Assembly (NCBI RefSeq): GCF_900094625.1
Contig: NZ_FMAJ01000006.1
Location: 310,001-374,000 of the forward strand
Reading direction: 5' to 3'
From: Rhizobium aethiopicum
Lineage (GTDB): Bacteria; Pseudomonadota; Alphaproteobacteria; Rhizobiales; Rhizobiaceae
DNA length: 64,000 nucleotides
A model generated the notes under the pieces. That model saw only the letters and a program-made list of their open reading frames with translations. It had not been told where the DNA came from and did not search any database. Position 1 is the first letter of the stretch; each line of letters begins with the position of its first letter. Of the stretch, positions 17,637 through 28,909 are shown in pieces. The translations under genes and the position numbers were made by a program.

Positions 17637-17683
17637 TTGACCGTGGCGCGGATCCTCAGCTATTCCACAAACCTGTCAGACCG
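17637..17683 (+). promoter_or_regulatory. candidate promoter and FadR-type operator of ansP-ansA-ansB
   Basis: TTGACC (17637-17642) is followed after 17-18 bases by CTATTC/TATTCC (17660-17666), a plausible sigma-70 pair. About nine bases downstream, near the expected start of transcription, CTGTCAGACCG (17673-17683) fits the FadR-subfamily pattern GTM-N-KAC. A repressor bound there would block transcription. This is pattern matching only. Confidence 0.4.
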
Positions 17684-17763
17684 CATAGCAGATTAACACC
17701 TTGTTGATCTACTGCGCGGAGGGGCGGCCGGGGAGGCTGCCGAACCCAGGATAGGGAGGAGAT

Positions 17764-19233
17764 ATGACAGTCATGGAATCCACCAGAACCGAGGCCGATG
17801 GCCAAATTTTCGCCGAGGAGGATCTCGGCTACAAAAAGGCGCTGAAGCCGCGTCAGATCCAGATGATCGCCATCGGCGGCGCCATCGGCACCGGGCTGTT
17901 TCTTGGCGCGGGCGGACGGCTTGCCGCCGCCGGCCCGGCGCTCGTGTTGGTCTATGCCCTGTGCGGCTTTTTCGCATTCCTCGTGCTGAGAGCTCTCGGC
18001 GAACTGATCGTGCATCGCCCGACCTCGGGTTCCTTCGTCTCCTATGCCCGCGAATTTTACGGCGAAAAGCTCGCCTTCGCGGTGGGCTGGCTGTACTGGC
18101 TGACCTGGGCGATGACAGCCGTCGCCGATGTCACCGCAGTGGCTCTCTACATGAATTTCTTCAAGGCATACATTCCATGGATCGCCATGATCGATCAGTG
18201 GGTATTCGCACTGACGGCGCTGGTCCTCGTTCTCGCCATGAACCTCCTGTCGGTGAAGGTCTTCGGCGAACTGGAATTCTGGTTCAGCCTCGTCAAGGTT
18301 CTCGCTCTCGTCGTCTTCCTGATCGTCGGCATATACTTCGTCGTCACCGGCACACCGATCGACGGCCATGTTCCGGGGCTGAATACGATCACCGACTTCG
18401 GCGGTATGTTTCCGAGCGGGATCTTGCCGGCGCTGGTCGTGATACAGGGCGTGGTTTTCGCCTATGCCTCGATCGAGCTGATCGGCACCGCCGCAGGCGA
18501 AACCGAAAATGCCCGCAAGGTCATGCCCCGCGCGATCCGGACGGTCGTGCTGCGCCTGGTGGTCTTCTATGTCGGCTCGGTTCTGCTGCTATCGCTGCTG
18601 CTGCCCTATACCTCCTATAAGGGCGGCGAAAGCCCGTTCGTGACCTTCTTCGGCAAGATCGGCGTTGAAGGCGCCGACGTCGTCATGAACCTCGTCGTGC
18701 TGACCGCCGTCCTGTCGTCCCTCAATGCAGGCCTTTATTCGACCGGCCGCATCCTGCATTCCATGGCGATTTCGGGTTCCGCGCCGGCAGCGCTGGCGAA
18801 GATGAACAGCTCAGGCGTGCCCTATGGCGGCATTGCGGTGACGGCTGTCGTGACCGCCTTCGGCGTCGTGCTGAACGCCGTCGTTCCGGCAGCAGCCTTC
18901 GAGATCGGCTTGAATGTCGCCGCGCTCGGCATCATTGCGGCGTGGGGCGTCATCGTCCTGTGCCAGCTCAAGCTGTGGCACCTGTCACGTCAGGGCAAGC
19001 TGGCGCGGCCGGAATTCCGGATGTTCGGCGCTCCCTATACCGGCGTACTGACGCTCGGCTTCCTGGTGGTCGTCGTCATCCTGATGGCCCTCGATTATCC
19101 TGTCGGCACCTACACGGTCGCGTCTCTGCTGCTGATCATTCCGGCGCTGGTCGTCGGCTGGCTTCTGATGCGGGAGCGCATCCACATGATCGCGGCCGAA
19201 CAAGGCGATGATCGCGATTTCGATCTGGCCTGA
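17764..19233 (+). CDS. ansP: asparagine / amino acid permease
   Basis: Inner-membrane amino acid-polyamine-organocation transporter of 489 residues with about 12 helices. The N-terminal [20 protein letters not shown] (residues 29-48) is the AAT-family substrate motif, and [22 protein letters not shown] contains the conserved helix-6 region. A strong GGGAGGAG site precedes the ATG. It is followed by an asparaginase and an aspartase, as in the R. etli ansPAB operon, so its substrate is most likely asparagine. Confidence 0.93.
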   Translation: MTVMESTRTEADGQIFAEEDLGYKKALKPRQIQMIAIGGAIGTGLFLGAGGRLAAAGPALVLVYALCGFFAFLVLRALGELIVHRPTSGSFVSYAREFYGEKLAFAVGWLYWLTWAMTAVADVTAVALYMNFFKAYIPWIAMIDQWVFALTALVLVLAMNLLSVKVFGELEFWFSLVKVLALVVFLIVGIYFVVTGTPIDGHVPGLNTITDFGGMFPSGILPALVVIQGVVFAYASIELIGTAAGETENARKVMPRAIRTVVLRLVVFYVGSVLLLSLLLPYTSYKGGESPFVTFFGKIGVEGADVVMNLVVLTAVLSSLNAGLYSTGRILHSMAISGSAPAALAKMNSSGVPYGGIAVTAVVTAFGVVLNAVVPAAAFEIGLNVAALGIIAAWGVIVLCQLKLWHLSRQGKLARPEFRMFGAPYTGVLTLGFLVVVVILMALDYPVGTYTVASLLLIIPALVVGWLLMRERIHMIAAEQGDDRDFDLA

Positions 19234-19299
19234 CCCGCGCGACAGCAGGGCTTGCCCCGGCGGGCCGAAAGCCGCCGGGGCGCATCAATGGAGAGAGAA

Positions 19300-20403
19300 A
19301 TGATCCCGAGTGAGGATTACGTCGTCACCGATCGTGGCGGAATCGTCGAGAACCGTCACCGCGTCCATGCGGCGGTCGTCGATGCAGAAGGCAGGCTGCT
19401 TTACGCGCTGGGAAACCCGATGCGCCAGACGCTTGCCCGGTCTGCGGCCAAGCCGGCTCAGGCGCTCGCCATCCTGGAGGCGAGTGGTCTTGCTCGTTAC
19501 TCATTCGATGAGGCGGATCTTGCGCTGATGTGCGCTTCCCACAGCAGCGAAGAGCGCCATATCGCGCGGACGCGGGCCATGCTGTCGAAAATCAAGGCCG
19601 AAGAGGCCGATCTTCGTTGCGGCGGCCATCCTTCCCTATCGGAGACGGTGAACCGCGCCTGGATCAAGCAGGATTATGCGCCGACGGCGGTCTGCAGCAA
19701 CTGTTCGGGAAAGCACGTCGGAATGATTGCCGGCGCCCAAGCCATCGGAGCGGGTGTGGAAGGCTATCACCTGCCGGATCATCCGATGCAGTTGATCGTG
19801 AAGCGTACAGTCGCCGAACTGTGCGATCTTGATCCGCGGGACGTGGAATGGGGGGTCGACGGATGCAATCTGCCAACGCCCGCCTTTCCATTGGATCGAT
19901 TGGCGCGCATCTATGCCAAGCTTGCTTCGGCAGCAGATGGAGTCGAAGGGCGTGAAGAGTCGTCGCCGCGTGGCGCAGCGCTCGCTCGCATTTTCCAGGC
20001 GATGGCCCGCCACCCCGAACTGGTCGCGGGTGAGGGGCGTTACTGCACGGTGCTGATGCGCGTGTTCAACGGCGCGCTGATCGGCAAGCTCGGCGCCGAT
20101 GCCAGCTATGCAATTGGTGTGCGCGCCTCGCATGACACCAGGCGATTGGGAGCGGATGGGGCGCTCGGCATTTCGGTCAAGATCGAGGACGGCAACATCG
20201 AAATCCTCTACGCGGTTGTGACGGAAATCCTCGAGCGGCTCGGCATCGGTTCGCCGGAACTCCGCGGAGAGCTTGCAGCGTTCCATCATCCCAAGCGCGT
20301 GAACACCATGGGTGTCTCGACCGGCGGCTTGTCCTTTCCGTTCCAGCTGCGCGGATCCGAGCCGGAGGGGGAGTATTCCCGTCCTGCAGCTTTGGTACAA
20401 TGA
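19300..20403 (+). CDS. ansA: L-asparaginase, R. etli class (zinc-binding, Ser/Lys catalytic)
   Basis: Hydrolyses asparagine to aspartate and ammonia. Starting at the ATG at 19300 (GGAGAG upstream) gives 367 residues, the length of the R. etli enzyme. With that numbering the residues reported for the R. etli enzyme all fall in place: Ser48 and Lys51 (ARSAAKP), Ser80 (CASHS), Cys135 and Lys138 (NCSGKH), Cys249 (GRYC) and Lys263 (IGK). This structural class is unrelated to E. coli asparaginases and resembles serine beta-lactamase-like enzymes. It sits between ansP and ansB. Confidence 0.96.
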   Translation: MIPSEDYVVTDRGGIVENRHRVHAAVVDAEGRLLYALGNPMRQTLARSAAKPAQALAILEASGLARYSFDEADLALMCASHSSEERHIARTRAMLSKIKAEEADLRCGGHPSLSETVNRAWIKQDYAPTAVCSNCSGKHVGMIAGAQAIGAGVEGYHLPDHPMQLIVKRTVAELCDLDPRDVEWGVDGCNLPTPAFPLDRLARIYAKLASAADGVEGREESSPRGAALARIFQAMARHPELVAGEGRYCTVLMRVFNGALIGKLGADASYAIGVRASHDTRRLGADGALGISVKIEDGNIEILYAVVTEILERLGIGSPELRGELAAFHHPKRVNTMGVSTGGLSFPFQLRGSEPEGEYSRPAALVQ

Positions 20404-20503
20404 CGCTTGACGACGCGGCAATTCTGCCGCGTCTGAACCGATCATCTTTTCCGGCCTGCCGCCGCAGTTCAGGTCCGCAGCGCCGCTTCTCGAAAGTTCA
20501 GCC

Positions 20504-21931
<1,428 letters not shown>

Positions 21932-21977
21932 AGGCGTGCGGCTCACGTTGCTTCCGGGCGACACTCTCTGGAGCTGA

Positions 21978-22907
21978 TCACGCCGCCTTTGCTTGCGGCT
22001 TGGCAGCCTTGACGTGGGTTACGCTGCGCCGGCCGTCGATGCTGACGGGAACATCGCCGTCAACCGTGGCGCGGCGCACGACGCGGTGCTGGTCGCCATA
22101 ATCGTTGACGGCATAATGCTGGGTGGCGCGATTGTCCCAGATCGCGACATCCCCGGCTCTCCAGCGCCAGCGCACGGTATTTTCCGGGGCGGTGACGTAG
22201 GACTGGAACACCTCGTAGAGTTTTACGGAGTCGCTCTTCGACAGGCCGACAAGGCGCTGAACGAAGTTGCCGAGCAGCAGCGTTCTTTCGCCGGTTTCCG
22301 GATGGACACGCACGACCGGATGCTCGGTCTCGTAGATGGTCGAGGTGAAAACTTCCTCGAAAAACTTCTTCTCTTCGGCGGTGGCGCGAGGGCGCACGGC
22401 GGCATAGTCATAGGCGTTGCTGTGAATGGCCCACAAATTGTCAGCCAGCAGTTTGAGCGGCGCCGGCAGGCTTTCATATGCGGCATGGGTATTGGCCCAG
22501 ATCGTGTCACCGCCGGCCGCCGGAATGACGACGCCGCGAAGGACGGAGAATTTAGGATAGGCATCGACGAAGGTGACGTCGGTGTGCCACTGGTCGGCTC
22601 TGCCGCCGCCGCGGCTGGAATCGAGATTGAGGATGGAAGCTGTGCCGGCGACCGGACCCTGAGTCGGATGCGGCACGAGATCGCCGAGGCGGCGTGCGAA
22701 GGCCTCCTGTTCGGAATCGTCAAGATGTTCCTGATCGCGGAAGAAGATGACCTTGTGTTTCAGCAGAAGCTGGTTGATGGCCGCCACCGTTGCATCCGAA
22801 AGATCTCCGCCAAGGCGGATACCCTTGATTTCGGCTCCGACACGGCCGGTCAGCGGGACGACATCGGACTCGGGAATGATCAGATTGACGAGAACCGGAT
22901 TGCTCAT
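21978..22907 (-). CDS. TauD/TfdA family alpha-ketoglutarate-dependent dioxygenase
   Basis: Non-heme iron dioxygenase of 309 residues. The iron facial triad is visible as His108 and Asp110 (QWHTDVTF) and His264 ([11 protein letters not shown]), with Arg at 275-279 for the 2-oxoglutarate carboxylate. Members attack taurine, alkyl sulfates or 2,4-D-like ethers; the sequence does not decide which. AGGAG precedes the ATG. It is convergent with ansB and divergent from an AhpD-like gene; no sulfonate transporter is adjacent. Confidence 0.9.
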   Translation of the reverse strand: MSNPVLVNLIIPESDVVPLTGRVGAEIKGIRLGGDLSDATVAAINQLLLKHKVIFFRDQEHLDDSEQEAFARRLGDLVPHPTQGPVAGTASILNLDSSRGGGRADQWHTDVTFVDAYPKFSVLRGVVIPAAGGDTIWANTHAAYESLPAPLKLLADNLWAIHSNAYDYAAVRPRATAEEKKFFEEVFTSTIYETEHPVVRVHPETGERTLLLGNFVQRLVGLSKSDSVKLYEVFQSYVTAPENTVRWRWRAGDVAIWDNRATQHYAVNDYGDQHRVVRRATVDGDVPVSIDGRRSVTHVKAAKPQAKAA

Positions 22908-23199
22908 GGAAATCTCCTGTTGAAATTGGACGAGGTCGGCAGGTCACTGCGCCCGAAGAAGGATTCATCGAGCGTTCGAAATCTCATCGCTGAAAGTCGA
23001 CAGGGCTATGGAACCGTATAACCTATAAAATCTGTAGACAATAATTTCTAATTTTGTCTACGTTCCTGAAACAGCCGTCTTCAATTTCATCGCCGGGAGA
23101 GAGGCTGGCGGCCATTGTCATTTCTTCGTATGTTCCGCGGTCAGCGCGGAATCGCCGCAAAATCATGAGGCCAGATCGGCGCCCGGAAAGGAACTTTCG

Positions 23200-23607
23200 A
23201 TGGCAACAGTCAAACTCCTGTCGGATGAAGAGGCCGCAGCCATTCCAGCCGTGAAAGCCGTGTTCGATGACATCAGGGCGACACGCAAGACCGAGTTCAT
23301 CAACAATTTCTGGCGTGCTCTCGCAAACGATCCCGCAAATCTCAAGCGGGTATGGGATACGCTCAAGTCGGTGATGATGGTCGACGGCGCCATCGATCCG
23401 TTGACGCGGGAGATGATCTACATCGCCGTGTCGACGGCCAATGCCTGCCAGTACTGCATTCAATCCCACACTGCAGCCGCCCGGGCGCGCGGCATGACCG
23501 ATGCCCAACATGGCGAACTGCTAACGATCATCGGGCTTGCCGCGCAGACAAATCATCTTGCTCTCGCCATGCAGGTTCCCACAGATCCGGAATTCGAGGT
23601 GCGATAG
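23200..23607 (+). CDS. carboxymuconolactone decarboxylase family protein, AhpD-like
   Basis: All-helical protein of 135 residues with the AhpD redox motif C83-QY-C86-IQS-H90, so it is more likely a thiol peroxidase-like or alkylhydroperoxidase protein than a decarboxylase. AAAGGA lies before the ATG. It is divergent from the TauD-type dioxygenase across a 292-bp intergenic region, and the pair may respond to the same oxidative or sulfur-related signal. Confidence 0.88.
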   Translation: MATVKLLSDEEAAAIPAVKAVFDDIRATRKTEFINNFWRALANDPANLKRVWDTLKSVMMVDGAIDPLTREMIYIAVSTANACQYCIQSHTAAARARGMTDAQHGELLTIIGLAAQTNHLALAMQVPTDPEFEVR

Positions 23608-23656
23608 GAAACGACGTCTCGGATCAAGCACATGCGACCAGTCCCGTCCGCAGTCT

Positions 23657-23676
23657 CCCGCATCATCAAATGCGGG
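23657..23676 (+). terminator. possible hairpin terminator after the AhpD-like gene
   Basis: CCCGCAT (23657-23663) and ATGCGGG (23670-23676) form a stem with a six-base loop, extended on one side by CT/AG pairing. It lies between two convergent genes. No clear U-tract follows. Confidence 0.4.
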
Positions 23677-23741
23677 GAGTGTCATATCCAACTTTGCTTA
23701 ACTTCGCGGCTACCTGTTAGAGCGACTTCAGCACGATGCGA

Positions 23742-25400
23742 TTACTCCCCTAAAACGCTCAGATGTGCCTTTGATAGAATAACAAGATTGTCCGGTCTGA
23801 CGTTGAGATAGTTGCGCCGTGTGCCGCAGACGGCTCCTCCGTCAGCAAAAATCTCTAAGATTCCCTTGTCGTGGATGACTCTCAGATCCGTCGCATCGGC
23901 AATGGCCGCGGAGTAACGGATCGATCCGTCGTCTTGTGGCAGCTGCACGGAGATGCTTTGATCTTCCACCAGGATGGAAAATGACAATCGTCCGGCTTCG
24001 GTCGCGGTGATCCTTGTTCCGTCGAGTATCCCGTTCAGTCGGATATCGACGGACGCTTCGTCCAGAACATATCTGCCGGGCTCTGCGGAAGACAGAGGCG
24101 TACGAGTGAGGGCCTCCTCCACTTCGTCAGCGGGTCTCATACAGATCCTGTTGCGCGCATCCAGCGATAGCTGGCGGGGTAAGGACAACTCGCCGGAATA
24201 CGGCGATCCGGCAGGCTTGCGGAACTCCCAATTGAAGAGCCACGCGAAGGCAATCTGCCTGCCACCCGTCGCGAAGCTCTGCATCGCATAAAAGTCGCTG
24301 CCGAAATCGAGGAGTTGCAGCGCGTCGGAGTCCGGAATGAAGCGATCATCGACGAAACTTCCGACGAGCCCATAGAGCAGGTTGTGTCGCCCGCTGTCAG
24401 GATCACAGTGTCCGACAAGTCCCATGATCAGCACCCATTTGCCTTGGATCGGAAAAAAGTCAGGGCATTCAACTGCCCTGGCGCCCTGCTCGCGGAAGAA
24501 GGGCGGTGCCCGGTACAGCGGTCCCAGGTATTCCCACTCAAGCAGATCCTCCGAACCGTAAAGCAAGACTGCCGGGTCGCCGTGAATAGAAGCGCCGAGC
24601 ACCATGCGATAAGCGCCGGAGGCTTCATCCCACCACACCTTTGGATCGCGGAAATCGTGCTCAATTCCTTCGGGGCGCTGCTCGAGCACGGTCGAGATGC
24701 TTTCCGCCTTGATCATCCGCCGGTCAGGCCGGGCGATCTTCTGTATTTCTCGATAGCCTTTGAAAAGGTCATAGGCGGGCAGGCGTTCCGTATAGAAGAA
24801 CATCAGGCTGCCATCCCTGTCCTGAAATGCGTTGCCGGAGAATGCGCCTCCGGTTGCACCGAGACGCCAGAGGTTCTGCTCCGGATGGAGGAAAACCGGC
24901 ATGTGTGTCCAGGTGAACAGGTCAGGGCTGGTAGCATGTCCCCAGTGCATTGGCCCCCAGTCGCCGCCGCATGGATGGAATTGATAAAACAGGTGCCAGC
25001 AGTCGCCGATCCTGCAGAGACCCACGGGATCGTTCATCCAGTTGCGACAAGGAGAAAAATGAATTCGCGGCCGCTGAGGATCGCTTCGCAGCCATGTGCC
25101 AATTTCCTTTCCTGCGCGAATTAGAATTTCAACCGTGTCGAATTCCCATAGCTTTATGCCGGCCTCCGCAACGGTTGCCGGATTGTAGGAGTAGGCCCAA
25201 AGGAATGCTTCCGGCCGGTCCCATTCAACGACAACGCTGCCGGCCTCGCGGTGGTGATAGGAATAGTATGATGGATGAGCTTCGAAAGCGGGTACATGCC
25301 AGAGGGTCTCACCACCTCGTGAAATGGTGACGGCCCCAGGGCCGGTTGCCCAGAATTCCAGACGCTCGCCCGAAGCAAAAGAGACAGTCGCTTTAGCCAT
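23742..25400 (-). CDS. glycoside hydrolase family 32 beta-fructosidase
   Basis: Cleaves beta-fructosyl linkages (fructo-oligosaccharides, inulobiose, levan or sucrose-type substrates). In the 552-residue numbering the catalytic residues are Asp124 (NWMNDP, nucleophile), Asp252 (FRDP) and Glu311 (ECPDFF, acid/base). About 115 residues precede the five-bladed propeller as an extra N-terminal beta-rich domain, and a C-terminal beta-sandwich follows. No signal peptide is present, so it acts in the cytoplasm. I prefer the ATG at 25400 over the TTG at 25412. It lies downstream of the GH91 gene and probably finishes degradation of its product. Confidence 0.92.
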   Translation of the reverse strand: MAKATVSFASGERLEFWATGPGAVTISRGGETLWHVPAFEAHPSYYSYHHREAGSVVVEWDRPEAFLWAYSYNPATVAEAGIKLWEFDTVEILIRAGKEIGTWLRSDPQRPRIHFSPCRNWMNDPVGLCRIGDCWHLFYQFHPCGGDWGPMHWGHATSPDLFTWTHMPVFLHPEQNLWRLGATGGAFSGNAFQDRDGSLMFFYTERLPAYDLFKGYREIQKIARPDRRMIKAESISTVLEQRPEGIEHDFRDPKVWWDEASGAYRMVLGASIHGDPAVLLYGSEDLLEWEYLGPLYRAPPFFREQGARAVECPDFFPIQGKWVLIMGLVGHCDPDSGRHNLLYGLVGSFVDDRFIPDSDALQLLDFGSDFYAMQSFATGGRQIAFAWLFNWEFRKPAGSPYSGELSLPRQLSLDARNRICMRPADEVEEALTRTPLSSAEPGRYVLDEASVDIRLNGILDGTRITATEAGRLSFSILVEDQSISVQLPQDDGSIRYSAAIADATDLRVIHDKGILEIFADGGAVCGTRRNYLNVRPDNLVILSKAHLSVLGE

Positions 25401-25499
25401 TTGGAGACGCAATCTGAGTGAAGAACGGCCGGTCCGAAGACTGGCTCAAATTATACCCGGGAGGAGGAATTTCGGTCCCATGACGGCGGAAAAAGCCTT

Positions 25500-26861
25500 C
25501 TATTGCCCAGGAACCGGGGTGCCCCTGAATGCATTTACCATTCGGTCCATCACCACTTGTTCGACGTTTCCGCAGTCCAGGACCGTATTCCCGACGGAGT
25601 TCCTTTGCACCAGCACTGTCGTTACGTCGAGCAATGTCGAATTCCCGATTGAAAGCAAAGCGCTCACCTGTGTGGAAAAACAGGCACTGTTTGGCGCATC
25701 GCTCCGGTCATTTTGAGGTATTCCGGTGGTGGCCACAATGTGGTTGTTGGCTATGTAGTTTCCACTGCCGGAAACTACATTGATTATGACGGGTTTTGCT
25801 GCGGGGGGCCTGATATATTGAGTGTCTATGGTTTCCGAAATATGGTTCGCGATCAGCGAATTGTTGCTGCCGTCAATCTGCAATAGCCCAAACAGATCAT
25901 CCAAGCCATTGTCGTAATTCTGCATCGGCGCCCATGGCTCGCGATCTCGCAGAAAGTGATTTGAGGAGACCAAATTCTCGCAGCAGTTAGCAGCAAAAAC
26001 CAACATTCCGGGATAGAAGGAATGGAACCTATTTCCCGTGACCGAGGAACGCACCACGCCGGAGAAATAGACACTGCTCGCTCCTCGAGGAAATACGTTG
26101 TTCGAGGAAACCAGAATGCCGGCATAATTCTCAGCGTAAATTGAGTGTCCTCTATATCCGGCGCCGACAAAATTATTTGCAATTCTTGAGGCCTGCCCCA
26201 TACCTTTCAGTTCGATACAGTTGCCGCACTCTGCGATGAAATTGTTATCTATCGCGAGCGCATCTGCATCATGAACAGTAACTCCATGCTCCAAGTAGAT
26301 AAGGCCCATTCCGGTTATTCGGAATGAGTCATTGGCGCTGCCGACGTAGATTCCCGTTTTGCCATTCCTGTATGTGTTTTCTGCGTCGTTTGGCCCCGAA
26401 CCATCATCAATGAAGTGCAGGCCATCGATGCAAAAGTCAGCAAATTCCACAGAGCTTATACGAGGATTTCCGCCGCGCTTGACATAAAACGCGGCACCAG
26501 CAGCCTCACCGTCTGCGGCCTCTGGAGAAGTGTCCACAAGTATACGACTTCCGCCCGGCCACACCTCGTGCCAGTGGGCCAACTCGCTTGCGGGTGTGTT
26601 GAAACGGATGCTCGACGACGTAAAACCATGCCCAGAGCCAACGATTTTTAGATAGCTCACGTCTATAACGACCTGAGTGACAAGACGATAATCGCCTGGC
26701 GGTATATAGATAACCGATCCAGGTTTTCCGCCGTCATTTGCATCGACAGCCGCTTGCCTGTTTTTAATATCCGCAATGATGTTATTGATGACGGCGCCAA
26801 TATCCTCGCGAGGATTGCCTGATGGATACCTCGTGACGTCATAACAATTTTCGCTGAGCAT
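25500..26861 (-). CDS. GH91 beta-helix enzyme: difructose anhydride III hydrolase / inulin fructotransferase family
   Basis: 453-residue right-handed parallel beta-helix protein. Long stretches match GH91 inulin fructotransferases: DVSYLKIVGSGHGF (67-80), NGKTGIYVGSANDSFRITGM (166-185), FIAECGNCIEL (208-218), HSIYAEN (239-245) and FLRDREPWAP (303-312). Secreted fructotransferases turn inulin into difructose anhydride; this protein has no signal peptide although GAGGAG marks the start at 26861, so it should be cytoplasmic. Cytoplasmic GH91 proteins include difructose anhydride III hydrolases, which fits the adjacent importer and GH32. Its base composition is low: 27 G+C in the 60 bases 26101-26160, suggesting acquisition from elsewhere. 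Confidence 0.9.
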   Translation of the reverse strand: MLSENCYDVTRYPSGNPREDIGAVINNIIADIKNRQAAVDANDGGKPGSVIYIPPGDYRLVTQVVIDVSYLKIVGSGHGFTSSSIRFNTPASELAHWHEVWPGGSRILVDTSPEAADGEAAGAAFYVKRGGNPRISSVEFADFCIDGLHFIDDGSGPNDAENTYRNGKTGIYVGSANDSFRITGMGLIYLEHGVTVHDADALAIDNNFIAECGNCIELKGMGQASRIANNFVGAGYRGHSIYAENYAGILVSSNNVFPRGASSVYFSGVVRSSVTGNRFHSFYPGMLVFAANCCENLVSSNHFLRDREPWAPMQNYDNGLDDLFGLLQIDGSNNSLIANHISETIDTQYIRPPAAKPVIINVVSGSGNYIANNHIVATTGIPQNDRSDAPNSACFSTQVSALLSIGNSTLLDVTTVLVQRNSVGNTVLDCGNVEQVVMDRMVNAFRGTPVPGQ

Positions 26862-26916
26862 TTGTTATTTCTCCTCGGACAGCGAGGGTTGATCTTGTGT
26901 TCTTTTGGCTGTGCCA

Positions 26917-28059
26917 TCACCAGATGCTGGTGCGGGTGCCCGGGTCAAAGAAGTGAAGTTCCTCGGCATCGACAGCTATGCGCGCGATGTCACCTGCTCG
27001 AACCGTGCTCTTTGGGGAAAAACGGGCTACAGCAGCTTTTTCGTCGCCGATATCGGCGATGGCGTCCGGGTCGCCCGCATCGACCCAAGGTGCATCGATA
27101 TTCAGATGCACCATGGATTCAGAACCTAGCGCCTCAACAAGAATGACCGGGGCCGATATCTCGGCGGGAGAAGGCCGGATTGCAGCGTCGTTCATGTGCT
27201 CGGGCCGGATACCGAGGAGAATTTGACGGTTAGACGCACCGTTCAGCGAGGGACGGCATTCGAAAACCCTTTCAGGAATTTCGAAACTGTTGCTGCCCAG
27301 GGTCACCGTCCTTCCATTCAGAACGGCCTCGTACAAGTTCATCGAGGGCGATCCGATAAAAGCCGCAACAAAGACGTTGTCAGGGCGGCTGTACAGGTTT
27401 TGCGGTGTGTCGACTTGCTGCAGCACACCGCCCTTCATGACAGCGACACGGTCCCCCATCGTCATTGCCTCGACCTGATCGTGAGTGACGTAGATGGTGG
27501 TGACGTTTAGTTTTCTCTGGAGGCTGGCAATCTCGGCGCGCATCTGCACACGCAGTTTTGCATCGAGATTAGATAGCGGTTCATCCATCAGGAAGGCGGA
27601 CGGCTGGCGGACGATCGCCCGCCCCATGGCGACGCGCTGCCGCTGGCCACCGGAGAGCAGCGCCGGTTTGCGGTCGAGCAGAGCCTCCAGTTCGAGGATG
27701 CGCGCGGCCTCATCCACCCGCCTGGCAATGTCGGATTTTGGCAACCCCGCCATCAGCAGTGGAAAGGCGATGTTTTCGCGCACGGTCTTGTGCGGGTACA
27801 GCGCGTAAGATTGAAAGACCATCGCGATGTCGCGATCCTTGGGATCGACATTGTTGACGACCCTGTCCCCGATCCTGAGTTCGCCGCTCGAAACGCTCTC
27901 AAGGCCGGCGATCATCCGAAGCGCCGTCGATTTCCCACATCCCGAGGGACCGACAAATACCATGAACTCACCATCCCTGATGTTGAAATTCAGGTCGTGT
28001 AGCGCATGAAAGCTGTTGCCGTAGATCTTGTTGACGTTGCGTAGTTCTATACCGGCCAT
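26917..28059 (-). CDS. sugar ABC transporter ATP-binding protein, MalK/UgpC family
   Basis: ATPase of the CUT1 importer encoded by 28073-31103, 380 residues. Walker [10 protein letters not shown] is at 37-45, the signature [17 protein letters not shown] near 134-150 and Walker [12 protein letters not shown] after it; the C-terminal OB-fold regulatory domain (LGIRPEHM) is intact. GAGGGAGG precedes the ATG. It is 55 bp upstream of the GH91 gene, so transporter and enzymes are probably on one message. Confidence 0.95.
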   Translation of the reverse strand: MAGIELRNVNKIYGNSFHALHDLNFNIRDGEFMVFVGPSGCGKSTALRMIAGLESVSSGELRIGDRVVNNVDPKDRDIAMVFQSYALYPHKTVRENIAFPLLMAGLPKSDIARRVDEAARILELEALLDRKPALLSGGQRQRVAMGRAIVRQPSAFLMDEPLSNLDAKLRVQMRAEIASLQRKLNVTTIYVTHDQVEAMTMGDRVAVMKGGVLQQVDTPQNLYSRPDNVFVAAFIGSPSMNLYEAVLNGRTVTLGSNSFEIPERVFECRPSLNGASNRQILLGIRPEHMNDAAIRPSPAEISAPVILVEALGSESMVHLNIDAPWVDAGDPDAIADIGDEKAAVARFSPKSTVRAGDIARIAVDAEELHFFDPGTRTSIW

Positions 28060-28072
28060 ATCTTAGCCTCCC

Positions 28073-28909
28073 TCATCCTTTTACAGCGCCGAAAGTCAGG
28101 CCGCCGACGATCTGCTTTTGAAGTGCGAGCGTTACGATGATGACGGGCAGTGAATAGAGCACGGCCGCCGCCGTCATCGCTCCCCAGGCGAGCCCATAGA
28201 CGGAGTTGTATTCAGCAATGACGATCGGTGCCGTTTTGGTCGCCTCTGACGTCAGCAGCAGTGCGTAGAGGAACTCGTTCCAACTCGTGATGAAGGTAAA
28301 GAGCGCGGTGACGGCGATTCCGCCCGTCATGATCGGAAGAATGACCTTCAGAAAAGCCTGGAAACGGGTGCAGCCGTCCATGCGCGCCGCCTCTTCCAGA
28401 TCCTTCGGAACGCCTTCAAAGAAGGCTGCCATGAGAAGAAGCGCAAGAGGTACCGCGGCTGATGTGTGGGCGAGCACCAGACCGGGAACGGTATCCAACA
28501 AACCGAGCGACTTCAGAAGCTGGAACAATGGCACGCCGAGCGACACCGAGGGTACCATGCGCGTGACCAGCGCGAAAAGCAGGAACAGGGTGGTGATCCG
28601 GCGCCGGTAGTGGGTCGCGACATAAGCGGCCGGAACCGCCACAGCGAGGGAAAGGATGGTTGTCAGTACCGCCACCGTCAGCGAGCTTGCGAAGGCCCGC
28701 GGCAGGGTCGATGATTGCAGGACTTCGCGAAAATTCTGGAAAGAGGTCACGACGGGAAAGAAGCTCGGCGGAATTTGCTGGACATCCGCTGCCGGCTTGA
28801 TCGACGTCATGAGCAGATAAACGTAGGGCAGCGCATAGGACAGGACGAGGACGAGCGCGGCGGCATTAATCACGATGCCGTTGAGATTGAAGCGGCGCGC
28901 ACTAAGCAT
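28073..28909 (-). CDS. sugar ABC transporter permease, MalG-like
   Basis: Inner-membrane permease of 278 residues and six helices. The EAA loop EGVPKDLEEAARMDGCTRFQAFLKVILP (about 165-192) contacts the ATPase, and the C terminus LQKQIVGGLTFGAVKG is the typical MalG ending. It overlaps the MalF-like gene by eight bases and is preceded by GGAGG. It belongs to the probable fructan-fragment importer. Confidence 0.94.
   Translation of the reverse strand: MLSARRFNLNGIVINAAALVLVLSYALPYVYLLMTSIKPAADVQQIPPSFFPVVTSFQNFREVLQSSTLPRAFASSLTVAVLTTILSLAVAVPAAYVATHYRRRITTLFLLFALVTRMVPSVSLGVPLFQLLKSLGLLDTVPGLVLAHTSAAVPLALLLMAAFFEGVPKDLEEAARMDGCTRFQAFLKVILPIMTGGIAVTALFTFITSWNEFLYALLLTSEATKTAPIVIAEYNSVYGLAWGAMTAAAVLYSLPVIIVTLALQKQIVGGLTFGAVKG

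Noticed and set aside
23742..25412. Annotation of the GH32 protein as a secreted levanase
   Set aside because: There is no signal peptide at either possible start and the gene belongs to an import operon, so a cytoplasmic role is more consistent.
27372..27381. A GACGTTGTCA match to the LacI operator core inside the malK-like gene
   Set aside because: It lies in coding sequence, is a single isolated copy without the palindromic extension, and a ten-base match by chance is plausible.
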